Assembly: GCA_020636155.1 (NCBI GenBank)
Contig: JACJYM010000018.1
Coordinates: 1 to 37,803 of the forward strand
DNA length: 37,803 bases
Reading direction: 5' to 3'
DNA from: Lewinellaceae bacterium
GTDB lineage: Bacteria; Bacteroidota; Bacteroidia; Chitinophagales; Saprospiraceae
In this document: one piece after another, positions 35,007 to 37,803 of the stretch
Layout: every line of letters begins with the position of its first letter
Numbering within the stretch: position 1 is the first letter of the stretch
Program-made: the position numbers and the translations under genes
The notes under the pieces: model-generated
What the model was told of the DNA's origin: nothing
The model's database searches: none
The model's input: the letters and a program-made list of their open reading frames with translations, nothing else

Positions 35007-37803
35007 CTTTTATTTCTTTTCTTGTATTAGAAAAATGAAACTGAATTTCTTTCCATAATGAATAGAGCACCGGTACTGTGAACATGGTGAGCACTTGCAA
35101 AGTCATCCCTCCAAATGAAGGAATGGCCATGGGTACCATGATGTCGGATCCGCGACCCGTTGAGGTCAGCACTGGAAGAAGTGCCAATATTGTTGTGGCT
35201 GTTGTCATCATGGCGGGCCTTACTCTTCGTTGTCCTCCTTCCACAACCGCCTCTCTGATTTGAGAAATGGTGGTAGGAGTATTTTTCTCAAAACTGTCTT
35301 TGAGAAAAGTAGCTACTAGCACACCATCATCTGTTGCAATGCCAAATAGCGCCAGAAATCCAACCCATACGGCAACACTTAGATTTATGGTTTTGATCTG
35401 AAACAAGTCTCTCATATTCGTACCAAAAAAATCAAAATCCATAAACCATGATTGACCATAAAGCCATATCATCATGAAGCCACCAGCGAATGCCACAAAT
35501 ACTCCAGAAAAGACCATCAAGGAAGTCGCTATCGAGCTGAACTGGAAGTAGAGAATTAGAAAAATAAGTGCTAATGCTATGGGAATGACGATTGAAAGGC
35601 GCTTGCTTGCTCTAAGTTGTTGTTCATAATTTCCTGCAAATTTGTAGCTAATGCCAGCTGGTAAGTTTAGTTCTCCAATGTCAATTTTATCCTGTAGATA
35701 GTTTTGTGCATTGTTGACCACCTCTACTTCGGCGTAGCCGGGTTCTTTATCAAACAGCACATACCCGACCAAAAAGCCATCTTCACTTTTGATCGCTTGT
35801 GGTCCTTGTTCGTAATTGATTTCCACTAGATCACCCAGTGGAATTTGCAATCCGCCAGGAGCTGCAATCAAGATATTGCGAAGTGTATTGGGGTCATCTC
35901 GTAGCTCTCTCGGGTATCTCAAGCGAATACCATACCTCTCTCTGCCTTCCACAGTGGAGGTCATGATCATACCTCCTACAGCGGCTTGAAGTTGCTTTTG
36001 TACATCCACAATTGACAAACCGAATCGACTGATTTTCTCACGGTCAATATCAAAAAGCATATAGGGCTTACCTACAATGCGTTCTGCAAAAACGGCAGGG
36101 GCCTTCACACCTTCGACCTCCTTCAGGTACTTTTCGAGTTCCAACCCGAAGGCTTCAATGGTTGACAAATCTGAGCCTTTCACTTTGATCCCCATTGGTG
36201 CACGCATTCCGGTTTGGAGCATGACCAAACGAGTTTCTATCGGTTGTAATTTGGGAGCAGAAGTGACACCAGGCAGATTAGTTGCATTTACAATTTCGTT
36301 CCAGATATCATCTGGCGAGTGTATATGCTCTCTCCATTGACGAAAATAAGAACCCTTGTCATCCAGGACCAAATCACTCATTTGTATTCCTTTCGTGAGA
36401 GCATCATGATACTCAATAGCACCTCCATTGGCTAAGATATACTGACCGTCCTTATCAACCTTGAATCTCAATCTATGCCCGTCTACATCAGTCATGTATT
36501 CCGATTTGTACTGTATCGTATTTTCATACATGGACATCGGTGCAGGATCCAAAGCACTCTCTACACGACCGGCTTTACCCACAACAGTTTCGATTTCCGG
36601 AATGGCGGTCACTGCCATATCCAATGCTCGTAGATTGTTGACATTTACTTGCATTCCGGAGTGTGGCATCGAGGTGGGCATCAGCAAAAATGAACCCTCG
36701 TCTAAAGCTGGCATGAATTCTTGCCCTGTATTATTTGCAATTTTTACTCCAATAAAAATGAGACTACCAACCAAGAGCAAAAACAAAATCTTGACCCTCA
36801 ATAAAAAGCCTAAAATCTTGGGGTAGAAATGCATCACTATATAAAAAAGACCGATTAAACCGCCTGTTATGAGTGCGATGAACAGGAAGTTTGTAAATAA
36901 GGTTTTATTCACTCCCAGAGGCATCCAGATTTTCGCAAGCAACCATGTGACCATAAGTGCATAAATAATGTTGCGTAGGACGTCGAAGAAGGAGTAAAAT
37001 GCCCCATCCTTATAAGTTTTTAGCCAAATACTGATAATTCCTGTAATGCCGACTACCCATCCGAATACGCCTAAAAACTGGAACTGTCCGAGTATCAAAA
37101 AAGCACTAAGGGTAATCAAAGCTATATTGTAACCTACGGATAACCATTTGGATTTTGATTTTAGTCCAAACAGTTGAACAGCCAAAGGAGGGAGTATGGA
37201 GATGGCAACGACGATGGAAGCAATGAGTGCAAATGTTTTGGTAAATGCCAAGGGTCGGAATAATTTGCCTTCTGCTGCGACCATTGTAAAGACAGGCAAA
37301 AAACTGACCACTGTGGTAGCCACGGCCGTAATGACTGCAGATGCCACCTCCGCAGTGGCATTGTAAATGGTGGTCGATAATGGTTGGTTTGTTGGTGCTG
37401 TTTTCATATGAGACACCATACTTTCGGTAAGCACGATACCCATGTCCACCATGGTGCCCGCTGCAATGGCGATACCCGACAAAGCCACAATATTGGCATC
37501 TACTCCGAAATACCGCATGGCAATAAAACACATCAGCACAGCGACAGGAAGTGATGCTGCCACCAAAAGGGAGGATCTCAAATTGAGCAACATTAATATG
37601 ATCACGATGATCGTAATGAGAATCTCTAAGCTCAATGCTTCTTCTAATGTTCCTAAAGTTTCATTGATTAGGTCAGTGCGGTCATAGAATGGTACGATTG
37701 TTACTTGCGATATGGTACCGTCAGCCAATGTTTTGGTCGGTAAACCAGGTGCTATTTCTCCAATTTTGGCTTTCAAGTTGTTGATCACTTCCAATGGATT
37801 TGC
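34996..37803 (-). CDS. cusA: CusA/CzcA-family heavy-metal RND efflux pump, partial (N-terminus beyond window)
   Basis: About 935 codons of a proton-driven inner-membrane pump; the frame is open to the right edge, so the true start lies outside. The visible part begins just before the second membrane helix. 'ALSGIAIAAGTMVDMGIVLT' carries the relay Asp of TM4 (as D405 in E. coli CusA). The porter domain has 'GQEFMPALDEGSFLLMPTSM' and 'ETRLVMLQTGMRAPMGIKV', then 'GGMIMTSTVEGRERYGIRLR'. The C-terminal helices have 'GFLALFGIATDDGVLVATFL' and 'RRVRPAMMTTATTILALLP'. Two departures from E. coli CusA are an extra membrane block at 36820-37152 and altered Met positions. It is the first visible gene of the operon with the TolC-like protein, copA and cusB. 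Confidence 0.93.
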   Translation of the reverse strand, partial: ANPLEVINNLKAKIGEIAPGLPTKTLADGTISQVTIVPFYDRTDLINETLGTLEEALSLEILITIIVIILMLLNLRSSLLVAASLPVAVLMCFIAMRYFGVDANIVALSGIAIAAGTMVDMGIVLTESMVSHMKTAPTNQPLSTTIYNATAEVASAVITAVATTVVSFLPVFTMVAAEGKLFRPLAFTKTFALIASIVVAISILPPLAVQLFGLKSKSKWLSVGYNIALITLSAFLILGQFQFLGVFGWVVGITGIISIWLKTYKDGAFYSFFDVLRNIIYALMVTWLLAKIWMPLGVNKTLFTNFLFIALITGGLIGLFYIVMHFYPKILGFLLRVKILFLLLVGSLIFIGVKIANNTGQEFMPALDEGSFLLMPTSMPHSGMQVNVNNLRALDMAVTAIPEIETVVGKAGRVESALDPAPMSMYENTIQYKSEYMTDVDGHRLRFKVDKDGQYILANGGAIEYHDALTKGIQMSDLVLDDKGSYFRQWREHIHSPDDIWNEIVNATNLPGVTSAPKLQPIETRLVMLQTGMRAPMGIKVKGSDLSTIEAFGLELEKYLKEVEGVKAPAVFAERIVGKPYMLFDIDREKISRFGLSIVDVQKQLQAAVGGMIMTSTVEGRERYGIRLRYPRELRDDPNTLRNILIAAPGGLQIPLGDLVEINYEQGPQAIKSEDGFLVGYVLFDKEPGYAEVEVVNNAQNYLQDKIDIGELNLPAGISYKFAGNYEQQLRASKRLSIVIPIALALIFLILYFQFSSIATSLMVFSGVFVAFAGGFMMIWLYGQSWFMDFDFFGTNMRDLFQIKTINLSVAVWVGFLALFGIATDDGVLVATFLKDSFEKNTPTTISQIREAVVEGGQRRVRPAMMTTATTILALLPVLTSTGRGSDIMVPMAIPSFGGMTLQVLTMFTVPVLYSLWKEIQFHFSNTRKEIKDEN

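Noticed and set aside
37106..37531. 141-codon minus-strand frame at the right end
   Set aside because: It overlaps the pump gene in another frame of the same strand. The pump frame carries the conserved TM4-TM6 motifs.

Overview
The window looks like a low-GC chromosome segment of a Bacteroidota bacterium, most likely Saprospiria or a related lineage (placement by gene content only). Evidence: two or three proteins end in type IX secretion system (T9SS) C-terminal sorting domains; one secreted LRR protein carries the 'SYDPNDK' domain frequent in Saprospiria/Cytophagia; there is a zinc-less DksA/TraR relative, a CarbopepD-type TonB-dependent receptor, and the RDD/SpoIIM/DUF4129/DUF4350/MoxR/DUF58 cluster typical of the phylum. 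Shine-Dalgarno signals are weak and three genes appear to start at TTG. I see no tRNA, rRNA, CRISPR array or transposase.

Layout. 1-133 (+): 3' tail of a probable cyanophycinase, convergent with an isoaspartyl peptidase/asparaginase (248-1180, -). 1503-4487 (-): a heavily decayed gene that can be rebuilt as a secreted M4 (thermolysin-family) metallopeptidase with signal peptide, FTP/PepSY-like propeptide, M4 domain and T9SS tail; only its last 344 codons are still one open frame. Divergent from it is an LRR surface protein (4642-7834, +) whose signal-peptide region is also frameshifted. 7945-12478 (-): glycosylasparaginase, cutC, lepA and pdhB in one close array. 12687-13370 (+): a DksA-like protein with a long acidic tail, followed by a shared bidirectional terminator. 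13449-20987: a divergent membrane/stress module with DUF5362-like and RDD proteins leftward, and SpoIIM-fusion, DUF4129, DUF4350, MoxR and DUF58 rightward in an almost gapless operon. 20989-24457: a small membrane protein, an alpha/beta hydrolase (+), then leftward DUF177 (yceD), rpmF, ridA and trpS. 24724-29152 (+): a TonB-dependent receptor and a secreted esterase-like T9SS protein lacking the usual nucleophile Ser, ended by a strong terminator. 29414-37803 (-): a copper/silver-type efflux operon in the order RND pump (cut by the window edge), TolC-like protein, CopA ATPase, RND adaptor.

How the genes work together. The right end forms a complete metal-export route: a P-type ATPase moves Cu(I) to the periplasm and a CusABC-type tripartite pump sends it out, with heavy-metal-binding motifs repeated in the ATPase and the adaptor. 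The MoxR module has the composition of a AAA+ ATPase acting with VWA-like and membrane partners. The TonB receptor and the esterase-like protein probably form a two-gene surface uptake or binding unit without SusD. The left end combines beta-aspartyl (cyanophycin-type) and glyco-asparagine degradation with a zone where two exported-protein genes are decaying side by side.
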